From JBCDCU01 sp039180865 (GTDB lineage Bacteria; Pseudomonadota; Alphaproteobacteria; Rhizobiales; JACESI01): a stretch of 10,930 nucleotides of DNA. The stretch's first letter is position 1. Every line of letters begins with the position of its first letter. The notes beneath the pieces are model-generated. The model was given only the letters and a program-made list of their open reading frames with translations. It did no database searches and was not told the DNA's origin. The DNA is taken from assembly GCA_039180865.1 (NCBI GenBank), contig JBCDCZ010000153.1:1-10930 (forward strand). Reading direction: 5' to 3'. The position numbers were made by a program, and so were the translations under genes. Shown in pieces: positions 1 through 6,303 of this stretch.

Positions 1-393
<393 letters not shown>

Positions 394-418
394 GCCCAGG
401 CAATAGCCCCAAAATCAG

Positions 419-450
419 AAAGCCCGGATCGTACGATCCGGGCTTTTTTT
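419..450 (+). terminator. Rho-independent terminator of groL
   Basis: Positions 421-444 form a perfect self-complementary sequence: AGCCCGGATC pairs with GATCCGGGCT around a GTAC centre. A T-run follows at 443-450 and A residues precede the stem, so it may act weakly on the other strand too. It lies 27 bp downstream of the groL stop and is the obvious end of the chaperonin transcript. Confidence 0.93.
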
Positions 451-869
451 ATCGGATATCGATATCGCCTGATCCGAAGTTTCGGAACATCATGATCCCG
501 TCAGCATCAGGCGCCTGTTTTATGTGGAAAACCTGCCTCGTGCTTTTCCTATCGGCGGCCACAGGAACGGACAGCATTATGTCGCTTTGAGGAAAGGTTC
601 CCCCACACTACCAACCGCTTTTTTGCCTATACGTGAAAAAAGGTGTGCGTTTGGCACCGAAACAATGCCAGGTCGCATGCATAATTCTTTGATGAGCCGG
701 AATCGATGCAGTGGGAGGAGCTCAAAAACCGAAAATAATAAGCGGTTTCACGTATCATTTTCATGTAAGTAAAACTTATATGAACCTAGTAGATAAAACA
801 GGCACGAGCGGATTTCCATGCTCTAGTCAGAAATACGTCTCGCAAAAACAGGGAAAATATGTGACATTA
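451..869. other. Long intergenic region with no recognisable gene
   Basis: About 420 bases between the groL terminator and the sRNA-like hairpins contain no convincing coding region. The ORFs present are short, lack a ribosome binding site and resemble no family I know. The second half is richer in A and T than the flanking genes. What can be seen: a small palindrome GATATCGATATC at 455-466; an inverted repeat TGGCA-N9-TGCCA at 652-670; and the AT-rich dyad at 760-784, listed separately. It may hold the promoter of the downstream sRNA candidate, but I cannot place one. Confidence 0.6.
760..784. repeat. AT-rich inverted repeat, operator-like or hairpin
   Basis: TTCATGTAAGT (760-770) and ACTTATATGAA (774-784) are reverse complements except for one position, around an AAA centre. 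In RNA the mismatch is a G-U pair, giving an 11-bp stem with a three-base loop. No T-run follows, so it is not a terminator. It could be an operator for a dimeric regulator or a structured leader of a transcript running towards 950. No regulator family is recognised from the sequence. Confidence 0.45.
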
Positions 870-871
870 TG

Positions 872-950
872 ACGCAAGTTCAGCAGGACCCCCCCGAACT
901 TGCTTGCTGGGCTTACTGAGGCCGTCTCCCCCGAGGCGGCCTCTCCTTTT
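872..950 (+). ncRNA. Candidate small RNA with two C-rich-loop hairpins
   Basis: Two consecutive stem-loops stand in gene-free DNA. The first pairs GCAAGTTC (874-881) with GAACTTGC (896-903), 8 bp, around a 14-base loop ending in seven C residues. The second (918-943) is an 11-bp stem with a CCCC tetraloop and a T-rich tail, and works as an intrinsic terminator. An unpaired linker of about 14 bases separates them. No open reading frame ends just upstream, so this terminator has no protein gene to serve. Short alphaproteobacterial sRNAs of about 80 nt often have this two-hairpin form with C-rich loops able to pair with Shine-Dalgarno sequences; that comparison is by architecture only, and I could not match a named family. 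The 5' end is a guess, no clear promoter was found, and the transcript may start further upstream. Confidence 0.42.
918..950 (+). terminator. Intrinsic terminator without an upstream protein gene
   Basis: GAGGCCG (918-924) pairs with CGGCCTC (937-943). The stem continues inward through a T-G wobble (925/936) and CTC/GAG (926-928/933-935) to a CCCC loop at 929-932, followed by TCCTTTT. On the minus strand no U-run follows, so it does not terminate hisG. It probably ends the small RNA candidate. Confidence 0.65.
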
Positions 951-1114
951 GGTCAGCGAAAGTATTAACACATACCTTCAAGAAAAGATAGAGCCATATA
1001 TGGACAATTCCTTATGGCAGCCTATCTGCCTGTGTTTTTCGCGTCGAAACGGGCGTGACCTAAGATCGAGAGCTGTTCGCTCCTACAGAACCCGTAAAGT
1101 ACGTAAGAGCCTGA

Positions 1115-1855
1115 TCAGCCACCCTTTACGGTCCGGCGCAGGGCCTCTGTGATCTCCCGCGCTCGAGCTAAGAGCGCGCCATTCCAGGGAGCCGTTCTTG
1201 ATCGAAAAAGGTTCGCTTGAGACCTCAAAATCACCCCGTCGTCGAGAAGCTTGAGGTGATTGGCCTTCAGGGTCGAGCCGGTCGAAGTAATATCGACGAT
1301 CGCATCGGCAAGACCGGCCGACGGAGCGCCTTCCGTTGCGCCGAGGCTGTCGACAATTCGATAGACCGAGATGCCGTGACCCGCAAAAAAGCGCTGCGTC
1401 AAGTTCCAGTACTTGGTTGCAATTCTAAGGCGGCGTCCGTACCGCACACGATATCCGGCAGCAACGTCATCGAGATCCTCCATCGAGGTCACGTCAACCC
1501 AGCTTTCCGGAACAGCGACCACCACATCTGCATGGCCAAAGCCAAGCGCAATCACCTGTTCGGTCAAAGCGTCATAATTGGCGATTGTCTCCTTGACGAG
1601 ATCTTCCCCTGTGACACCAAGATGAACTTTACCGCGCGCCAATTCGCGCGCGATTTCGGAAGCTGAGAGAAAAGCGATTTCGATGTCAGAATCCCCATCG
1701 ACCCGGCCGCGATAATTGCGTGCGCCAAATGGGGAAAGGATCGGATAGCCGCTCTTAGAGAAGATCGTCTCGCATTCTTCTTTCAGCCGACCCTTGGAAG
1801 GGATGGCAAGAATGAGTTTCTCACCATGATCTCCATTCGTGATCATCTCAGTCAT
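1115..1855 (-). CDS. hisG: ATP phosphoribosyltransferase, short-form catalytic subunit
   Basis: HisG condenses ATP with PRPP to phosphoribosyl-ATP, the committed first step of histidine biosynthesis in the cytosol. From the start used here the protein has 246 residues. Visible signatures are LAIPSKGRLKEE near the N-terminus, YRGRVDG, EIAFLSASEIA, GVTGEDLV (residues 80-87), GFGHADVVVAVP, the RRLRIATKYWNLT segment, and the PRPP-binding loop VDITSTGSTLKANHLK (from about 187). The protein stops soon after the catalytic region and lacks the C-terminal regulatory domain of long HisG, so it should need HisZ, encoded just upstream. ATG 1855 overlaps the hisZ stop by 8 bases (ATGACTGA). ATG 1846 is an equal alternative, with a G-run about 9 bases before it; the in-frame TTG/GTG/ATG codons further up lie inside hisZ. 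It is the last gene of the hisS-hisZ-hisG unit. No minus-strand terminator is seen downstream. Confidence 0.95.
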   Translation of the reverse strand: MTEMITNGDHGEKLILAIPSKGRLKEECETIFSKSGYPILSPFGARNYRGRVDGDSDIEIAFLSASEIARELARGKVHLGVTGEDLVKETIANYDALTEQVIALGFGHADVVVAVPESWVDVTSMEDLDDVAAGYRVRYGRRLRIATKYWNLTQRFFAGHGISVYRIVDSLGATEGAPSAGLADAIVDITSTGSTLKANHLKLLDDGVILRSQANLFRSRTAPWNGALLARAREITEALRRTVKGG

Positions 1856-2963
1856 CCCCCGCCAAGCCATTGCCGCCTGCAAGGCGGTCGAGCCAAAGGG
1901 AAAAACCAACGGCAGGCACCGAAGGACCTCCGAGGAGTTCGCTCAATCGATCATATCGCCCACCACCCGCAACGGGCCCGCTTCCCGGGCGTCGCCGGTC
2001 ATGGATTTCGAAAACAAAACCCGTGTAGTAGTCGAGTCGGCGTCCAAACCGGGCAGAAAACCTGATTGGCACGTCAGCTTCCGAAAGCCCCTGCGCCATG
2101 CGTGCTTGGAACTCTGCGAAAGGTGCGGCGAAATTCACACCATGACCGGAAGCAAAAGCACCTAGAGTTTCGCTAACGAGATCAGCAGAACATTCCAGTC
2201 GCAAGAAAGCGCGGCAGGTTTCGGCAGTTTCTTGCGAAACCCTGACGTCGGCACTCGCTTTTTCCAGAAGGCGCGTTGCAATGTCGCCCGGGCTTCGCGC
2301 GCCTGTTCCCAAAAGCCCGTGATCTTCCATGCGCGCTTCGATCAATCGTATCAACCCAAGGAGGTCATCCGCTTCGACCAGCGGCGCGAGTTCCTGGTCC
2401 AAATGAGCCGACGCACTCTCGTCCGTTGCGACCATGCGTTTCAACTGGCGCTCTAAAAGCGTGTCATCACCGAAAGCGCGCAGCAGTCTGTTACACCAAA
2501 TTGTCGGCAATCCGATCGGTTCTACAAGCGCTTCAAAAAAAGCGGGATCACCGATCGAGACAATTGGATCGATTTCCGGATAAAGGCGCACCGCGTCCAA
2601 CGCGAGAAGCAGCATGTCGGCGTCCGCCTTCGCGAAATCCGTTTCAGCAAAAGATTCCACGCCTGCCTGCTCGAATTCCTGCGGCCGCCCATCGTCCACA
2701 TGCGGACGCTGACGAAACACTGTCCCACGATAGGAATAACGGGCCGCACCATTCGTGCCCCGCAAATGATGGGCGAGAACCGGTATCGTAAATTCCGGGC
2801 GCAAACACAGCATCTCGCCATCGGCACGCTGGGTAATGAAGACGGATTTGCGGAACGCCTCACCTGCCGTATTCAAAAAGGCGTCCGCCGGATGAAGAAC
2901 CGGCACATTAAGCGGCACGCAAGCATTTCCGGCAAAGAGATTTTCAAGACGCGCGATATCCAC
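1848..2963 (-). CDS. hisZ: ATP phosphoribosyltransferase regulatory subunit HisZ
   Basis: HisZ is a catalytically inactive relative of class II histidyl-tRNA synthetase that binds short HisG into a hetero-octamer, activating it and conferring histidine feedback control. The 371-residue product has degenerate HisRS motifs: LCLRPEFTIP (about 52-61), VFRQRP (motif 2 remnant, about 82-87), LDYYTGFVFEI (310-320), GGGRYDRL (333-340) and VGFSLWLDRL near the end. The anticodon-binding domain of HisS is absent. I chose the GTG at 2963-2961, 10 bases after the hisS stop; it places VDIARLENLF at the N-terminus and gives the usual HisZ length. An ATG at 3143 is in frame but would read 180 bases of hisS out of phase, with an Arg-rich non-homologous leader. 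No good Shine-Dalgarno precedes the GTG, so translation is probably coupled to hisS. The 3' end overlaps hisG. Confidence 0.94.
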   Translation of the reverse strand: MDIARLENLFAGNACVPLNVPVLHPADAFLNTAGEAFRKSVFITQRADGEMLCLRPEFTIPVLAHHLRGTNGAARYSYRGTVFRQRPHVDDGRPQEFEQAGVESFAETDFAKADADMLLLALDAVRLYPEIDPIVSIGDPAFFEALVEPIGLPTIWCNRLLRAFGDDTLLERQLKRMVATDESASAHLDQELAPLVEADDLLGLIRLIEARMEDHGLLGTGARSPGDIATRLLEKASADVRVSQETAETCRAFLRLECSADLVSETLGAFASGHGVNFAAPFAEFQARMAQGLSEADVPIRFSARFGRRLDYYTGFVFEIHDRRRPGSGPVAGGGRYDRLSELLGGPSVPAVGFSLWLDRLAGGNGLAGDD

Positions 2964-2973
2964 GGGCGGCGAC

Positions 2974-4461
2974 CTAGTCCGTTTTGTCGTCGGATGCCGA
3001 CAAGGTTCGATCCGCCGCTTGTCGTTCAAGCAGAGCCTTAACCTCTCCAACAAGAGCCGCCTCATCGATCTCAAACTGACCGGGACGCTGTTCGCGCCAT
3101 TCTTCGTTGGAGGCGGTCGCTTGGGCCTGTCTTCGGCCTTCAATCAGATCCTTAACTTGCAGTTTTCCTACCGCACGTTCATCGGACCCCTGAATGATGG
3201 CAATGGGCACGCCGCGACGGTCTGCATATTTCAACTGATTACCGAACTTCTTCCAGTTGCCCTGATACATCTCTGCCCGCACGCCGCTCTCACGTAACGA
3301 CTGCGTAAAGCTCTGATATCGGGCAAGCGAATCCGTATCGCCATCCATGACCGTCACAAGAACCGGCGCCGTTTGCCCCTTATCATCGAGCTTGCCGAGG
3401 TTCTTCAGCGCCGTCATTAATCGCGAAACGCCAATGGAAAATCCGGTCGCCGGAACATCGCGTCCGGTGAAACGCTTGATCAGGCCGTCATAGCGCCCAC
3501 CTCCACCAACGGAGCCGAATTGAACGGCCTCACCCTTTTCATTTGTAACATCGAACAGGAGTTCGGCTTCGTACACAGGGCCGGTGTAATATTCGAGCCC
3601 GCGCACCACTGAGGGATCGATCTTGATGCGATCCGAGCCGTATCCGGCCCTTTCACACAACGCGCCGATTACTTCGAGTTCCGCCTGCCCATCACCCTCG
3701 ATCAAACGCTCGCCCGCGACAAATCCAAGGACGAGGTCTGTTGCTTCATCATCAAGACCGGCGCCTTCCGTGAAGTCGCCGCTTTCGTCGCGCCGTCCCG
3801 CGCCAAGAAGAAGCCGAACGCCCTCAGGTCCGAACTTATCGAGCTTGTCGATAGCGCGCAGAACTGTCAGGCGCGGGCCTGCATGTTCCTCACCCCCGAG
3901 GCCGATGGCCTCCATAACGCCATCGAGCACCTTGCGGTTGTTGACTCGGATGACGTAGTCGCCACGGGCAATGCCCAGCGCTTCCATTGTATCGGCCATC
4001 ATCATGCACATCTCGGCATCCGCCTGGACGCCGGGCCCGCCGACCGTATCGGCATCGAACTGCATGAACTGGCGAAAGCGGCCTGGGCCCGGTTTCTCAT
4101 TCCGGAAGACGTAGCCGGCCCGATAGCTTCGAAACGGAAGCTGGATCTCGTTGATATTCTCAGCCACATGGCGCGCCAGGGGGGCAGTCAGATCATAGCG
4201 CAGGCTCATCCATTGCTCGTCATCGTCCTGAACTGAAAACACGCCTTCATTGGGCCGGTCGGTATCGGGAAGGAATTTTCCAAGGCAATCGGTATATTCG
4301 AACATCGGCGTTTCGACCGGATCGAACCCGTACCGCTCATAGACCTTTCGGATCTCTTCCATCATCGCATGCGTTGCACGGATATCCGCGGCTTCACGGT
4401 CATTGAAGCCACGCGGCAGACGCGCTTTCAGCTTCTGCGCTTTCTTCTTTTTGTCGGTCAT
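2974..4461 (-). CDS. hisS: Histidyl-tRNA synthetase
   Basis: HisRS charges tRNA-His with histidine using ATP; it is a class II, cytosolic homodimer. The product is 495 residues from ATG 4461, preceded only by a weak AAAGA. An in-frame upstream start at 4494 exists, but it adds residues with no family character. Motifs in order: KARLPRGFNDR near the N-terminus, SLRYDLTAPLAR, motif 2 GYVFRNEKPGPGRFRQF (from about 116), the HisRS-specific RGLEYYTGPVYE (287-298), GGGGRYDGL (319-327), motif 3 GFSIGVSRL (340-348), and a C-terminal anticodon-binding domain (about 365-475). The motif 2 wording (RNEKPGPGRFRQFMQFDAD) is of the alphaproteobacterial/eukaryote-like type rather than the E. coli type. It leads the hisS-hisZ-hisG unit; the 92 bp to tag may contain its promoter, but I cannot identify one. 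It is complete, with no anomalies. Confidence 0.97.
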   Translation of the reverse strand: MTDKKKKAQKLKARLPRGFNDREAADIRATHAMMEEIRKVYERYGFDPVETPMFEYTDCLGKFLPDTDRPNEGVFSVQDDDEQWMSLRYDLTAPLARHVAENINEIQLPFRSYRAGYVFRNEKPGPGRFRQFMQFDADTVGGPGVQADAEMCMMMADTMEALGIARGDYVIRVNNRKVLDGVMEAIGLGGEEHAGPRLTVLRAIDKLDKFGPEGVRLLLGAGRRDESGDFTEGAGLDDEATDLVLGFVAGERLIEGDGQAELEVIGALCERAGYGSDRIKIDPSVVRGLEYYTGPVYEAELLFDVTNEKGEAVQFGSVGGGGRYDGLIKRFTGRDVPATGFSIGVSRLMTALKNLGKLDDKGQTAPVLVTVMDGDTDSLARYQSFTQSLRESGVRAEMYQGNWKKFGNQLKYADRRGVPIAIIQGSDERAVGKLQVKDLIEGRRQAQATASNEEWREQRPGQFEIDEAALVGEVKALLERQAADRTLSASDDKTD

Positions 4462-4553
4462 GGATATCTTTCGGAAGCCCGGCACGCCCCGCACCGTTGC
4501 AATTGCGCGTTTTCCTAGCCGATCACTCGCGCTGGGGCAAGGTCACGTTCCGC

Positions 4554-5189
4554 TCAGCCGCCAGGACGCTTCAGCTGGGCACGCTCGGCCTCGATCGCCT
4601 CACGCTTGTGGCACCCTTCGATGTGATCGTTCACCATGCCCATCGCCTGCATAAAGGCATAAACCGTGGTCGGGCCGACGAAACTCCAACCGCGCTTTTT
4701 CAGATCCTTTGAAATCGCCGTCGATACGTCCGTTTTGGCGATCGGACCAATTTCAGCAAAAGTGGCATTCTTCGGACGATCCTCCGGCCCTGGTTCGTAA
4801 CTCCAAAAGTGAGCAGCAAGCGACCCTTTTTCCTCAATCAAGGCAATTGCACGCTGTGCATTGTTGATCGTCGATGTGATTTTTCCACGATGCCGAATAA
4901 TACCGGCGTCCGCTACGAGCCGTTCGATATCCTTGTCGCCGAACGCAGCAACCCGCTCAATGTTGAAACCGGCAAAGCCGTTTCTGAAATTTTCGCGTTT
5001 TTTCAGGATCGTCAGCCATGAAAGCCCGGACTGAAAGCCTTCAAGACAGATCTTTTCAAAAAGCCGGGTATCATCGATGACGGGTTTGCCCCATTCCTCA
5101 TCGTGATAGTCGATATAGATCGGATCGCTGCCTGCCCAAAAACAGCGAGAAAGTCCATCGGCTCCCGTGACGAGCCCGTCTCGCTCCAT
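4554..5189 (-). CDS. tag: DNA-3-methyladenine glycosylase I (Tag family)
   Basis: Tag removes 3-methyladenine from alkylated DNA, starting base excision repair; it is a monofunctional helix-hairpin-helix glycosylase. The product is 211 residues from ATG 5189, which has a good ribosome binding site (AAGGG, 8 bases upstream); the in-frame ATG at 5234 adds an Arg-rich leader and is rejected. Family hallmarks: an N-terminal C-W zinc-site region (RCFWAG, Cys16), YHDEEWGKP with the second zinc ligand His29, ICLEGFQSGLSW with the expected catalytic Glu50, LKKRENF, DAGIIRHRGKI, and near the C-terminus FVGPTTVYAFMQA and VNDHIEGCH, which supply the remaining His and Cys zinc ligands. It lies 53 bp after cheZ and 92 bp before hisS on the same strand. 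Co-transcription with cheZ is possible, although a hairpin sits in the gap. There is no functional reason for it to be next to hisS. Confidence 0.95.
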   Translation of the reverse strand: MERDGLVTGADGLSRCFWAGSDPIYIDYHDEEWGKPVIDDTRLFEKICLEGFQSGLSWLTILKKRENFRNGFAGFNIERVAAFGDKDIERLVADAGIIRHRGKITSTINNAQRAIALIEEKGSLAAHFWSYEPGPEDRPKNATFAEIGPIAKTDVSTAISKDLKKRGWSFVGPTTVYAFMQAMGMVNDHIEGCHKREAIEAERAQLKRPGG

Positions 5190-5212
5190 GATGAATTCCC
5201 TTCGCTGAGGAA

Positions 5213-5230
5213 GTCGGCGAACGCGCCGAC
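5213..5230 (-). other. Intercistronic stem-loop between cheZ and tag
   Basis: In the cheZ-sense RNA, GTCGGCG pairs perfectly with CGCCGAC around a CGTT loop. It lies in the 53-base gap after the cheZ stop and before the tag ribosome binding site. The following bases (TTCCTC) are not a proper U-run, so it is more likely an mRNA-stabilising or attenuating hairpin than an efficient terminator. Confidence 0.4.
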
Positions 5231-5242
5231 ACAAAGCGAGGC

Positions 5243-6022
5243 TTACGCGAAAAGGGCGTCGATGTCATCCTGTGAGGAGGATTCCTGATTATCCAATGCG
5301 GGGCCGTTGAGAAGAGCTTTGTCGCCTTCAGTTTCCTTGTGATTCTCGAACGGAACATCATCAAATGAATCCATACCACCCCAGATGTCTATCATTTTTT
5401 CCGTGCGATCTGAGATGAAACGAAGGACGTTGACAACCTTTGTTATGCGCTGACCTGTGATATCCTGGAAGTTACAAGCTTCGTAAACGCGCAAGATCTC
5501 GTCCTGCATTTTGTTTGCGAGAAGGCCAGCGTCGCCGGTCAGAGTATCAGCCAGGGAGTTAGCATTCTCTTCGATCAGCTCTATTGCTCCCAGGATCTGG
5601 TTTGTTGCCTGTTCCGTCCCCTTCACAACTGCATCGAGTTCATCGACCGGACGGGCGCCCGTTTCGAATCCCACATGGGACAACGAGGCAATTTCTTTCT
5701 TCGTTTCTGTGATCGCTTCATAGATGAGGTCGAGCTCGCGTTTGAGTTTCAGCGCTTCCTGAATCTCACTACTGAATCCAGGTGAGGTCGGAATACCCTC
5801 TGCGTCGAGTGGGGCTTCAGCACCTTCTGCGTCAGCTGCAATACCGGGTTGAGCCATCGCTGCGCCGTTTACAGGAACACCTTTGGTCATAATCTGCTCG
5901 CGCAAAGCCGCAATCTCTTCCATGATCCGGTATTGCCATTCTTCGTTAGGCGCACCAGTGCCACGGCCGGCGGCGGGTTTTACAGATTGAAGTGCCTGAA
6001 ATTTATAGGTCTTTGCCGTCAT
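5243..6022 (-). CDS. cheZ: CheZ-type CheY-phosphate phosphatase (orphan)
   Basis: CheZ-family proteins dephosphorylate the chemotaxis response regulator CheY-P and so end the motor-switching signal. The 259-residue product has a predicted long helical middle (about 86-160), then the family signature FQDITGQRI. Asp187 and Gln191 correspond to the catalytic Asp/Gln pair of E. coli CheZ (D143/Q147). This is followed by VVNVLRFISDRTEKMIDIWGG. A polar linker (about 221-248) leads to the C-terminal peptide SQDDIDALFA, which fits the CheY-binding tail of CheZ and resembles the N-terminal CheY-binding peptide of FliM. The first 80 residues are low-complexity, Ala/Gly-rich and without a recognised domain. 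No other che gene is next to it, so it is an orphan. Start ATG 6022 has only a weak ribosome binding site. A perfect TTAA-N7-TTAA box lies 70 bp upstream, which suggests CtrA control. Its partner CheY is outside the window. Confidence 0.87.
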   Translation of the reverse strand: MTAKTYKFQALQSVKPAAGRGTGAPNEEWQYRIMEEIAALREQIMTKGVPVNGAAMAQPGIAADAEGAEAPLDAEGIPTSPGFSSEIQEALKLKRELDLIYEAITETKKEIASLSHVGFETGARPVDELDAVVKGTEQATNQILGAIELIEENANSLADTLTGDAGLLANKMQDEILRVYEACNFQDITGQRITKVVNVLRFISDRTEKMIDIWGGMDSFDDVPFENHKETEGDKALLNGPALDNQESSSQDDIDALFA

Positions 6023-6091
6023 GACTCGATTTCACCCAGCTGGTCTGCTTGTTTTGTTTGTTGATCCCCCTGGGAAATTCGCACCGAAGCG

Positions 6092-6106
6092 TTAAATCGC
6101 CCTTAA
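6092..6106. promoter_or_regulatory. CtrA-type binding site upstream of cheZ
   Basis: TTAAATCGCCCTTAA, followed by CC, matches the full CtrA consensus TTAA-N7-TTAAC with no mismatch. It is 70 bp from the cheZ start (minus strand) and 198 bp from the DUF2927 start (plus strand), so cheZ is the likelier target. CtrA is the master cell-cycle and motility regulator of alphaproteobacteria; binding here is inferred, not shown. The rest of the 281-bp divergent intergenic region shows no other clear element. Confidence 0.6.
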
Positions 6107-6303
6107 CCGTCAGCGCGTTTCTCTATCAAGGCGTCGACAAAGCTTCGGGATGCGCCGACCAATTGGTACAAAGTGTGCGTCGAGAGACCGGGTCAGTCCT
6201 CATCCTGGCAGTCGGCTTTGTCATGCAAATGCGCGGTATTGGGCCCCTTGAGAAATCGCCTCGTTTCGATAATTATGCGTGAGCGGAAAGGACCAGAAGC
6301 AAG

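Noticed and set aside
522..590. A 22-residue reading frame with a hydrophobic N-terminus (MWKTCLVLFLSAATG...)
   Set aside because: No ribosome binding site precedes the ATG and there is no family support; short hydrophobic frames are common by chance.
652..670. Sigma-54-like promoter (TGGCAC ... TGCC)
   Set aside because: The GG and GC dinucleotides are 2 bp further apart than the -24/-12 spacing allows; it remains only a short inverted repeat.
524..772. 82-residue plus-strand ORF starting with GTG
   Set aside because: No Shine-Dalgarno, composition unlike the neighbouring genes, and no recognisable domain.
1016..1039. GGCAG/CTGCC hairpin followed by TGTGTTTTT on the plus strand
   Set aside because: Only a 5-bp stem, the T-run is displaced, and no gene upstream needs it; on the minus strand it has no U-run to end hisG.
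904..1152. 82-residue plus-strand ORF starting with TTG
   Set aside because: It begins inside the sRNA-like hairpin region, runs antisense into hisG, and has no family resemblance or ribosome binding site.
1217..1666. 149-residue plus-strand ORF opposite hisG
   Set aside because: Antisense shadow of a securely identified conserved gene, with no domain of its own.
2964..3143. Upstream extension of hisZ to an ATG at 3143
   Set aside because: It would read 60 extra residues out of phase with the hisS 3' end, giving an Arg/Pro-rich leader not expected in HisZ.
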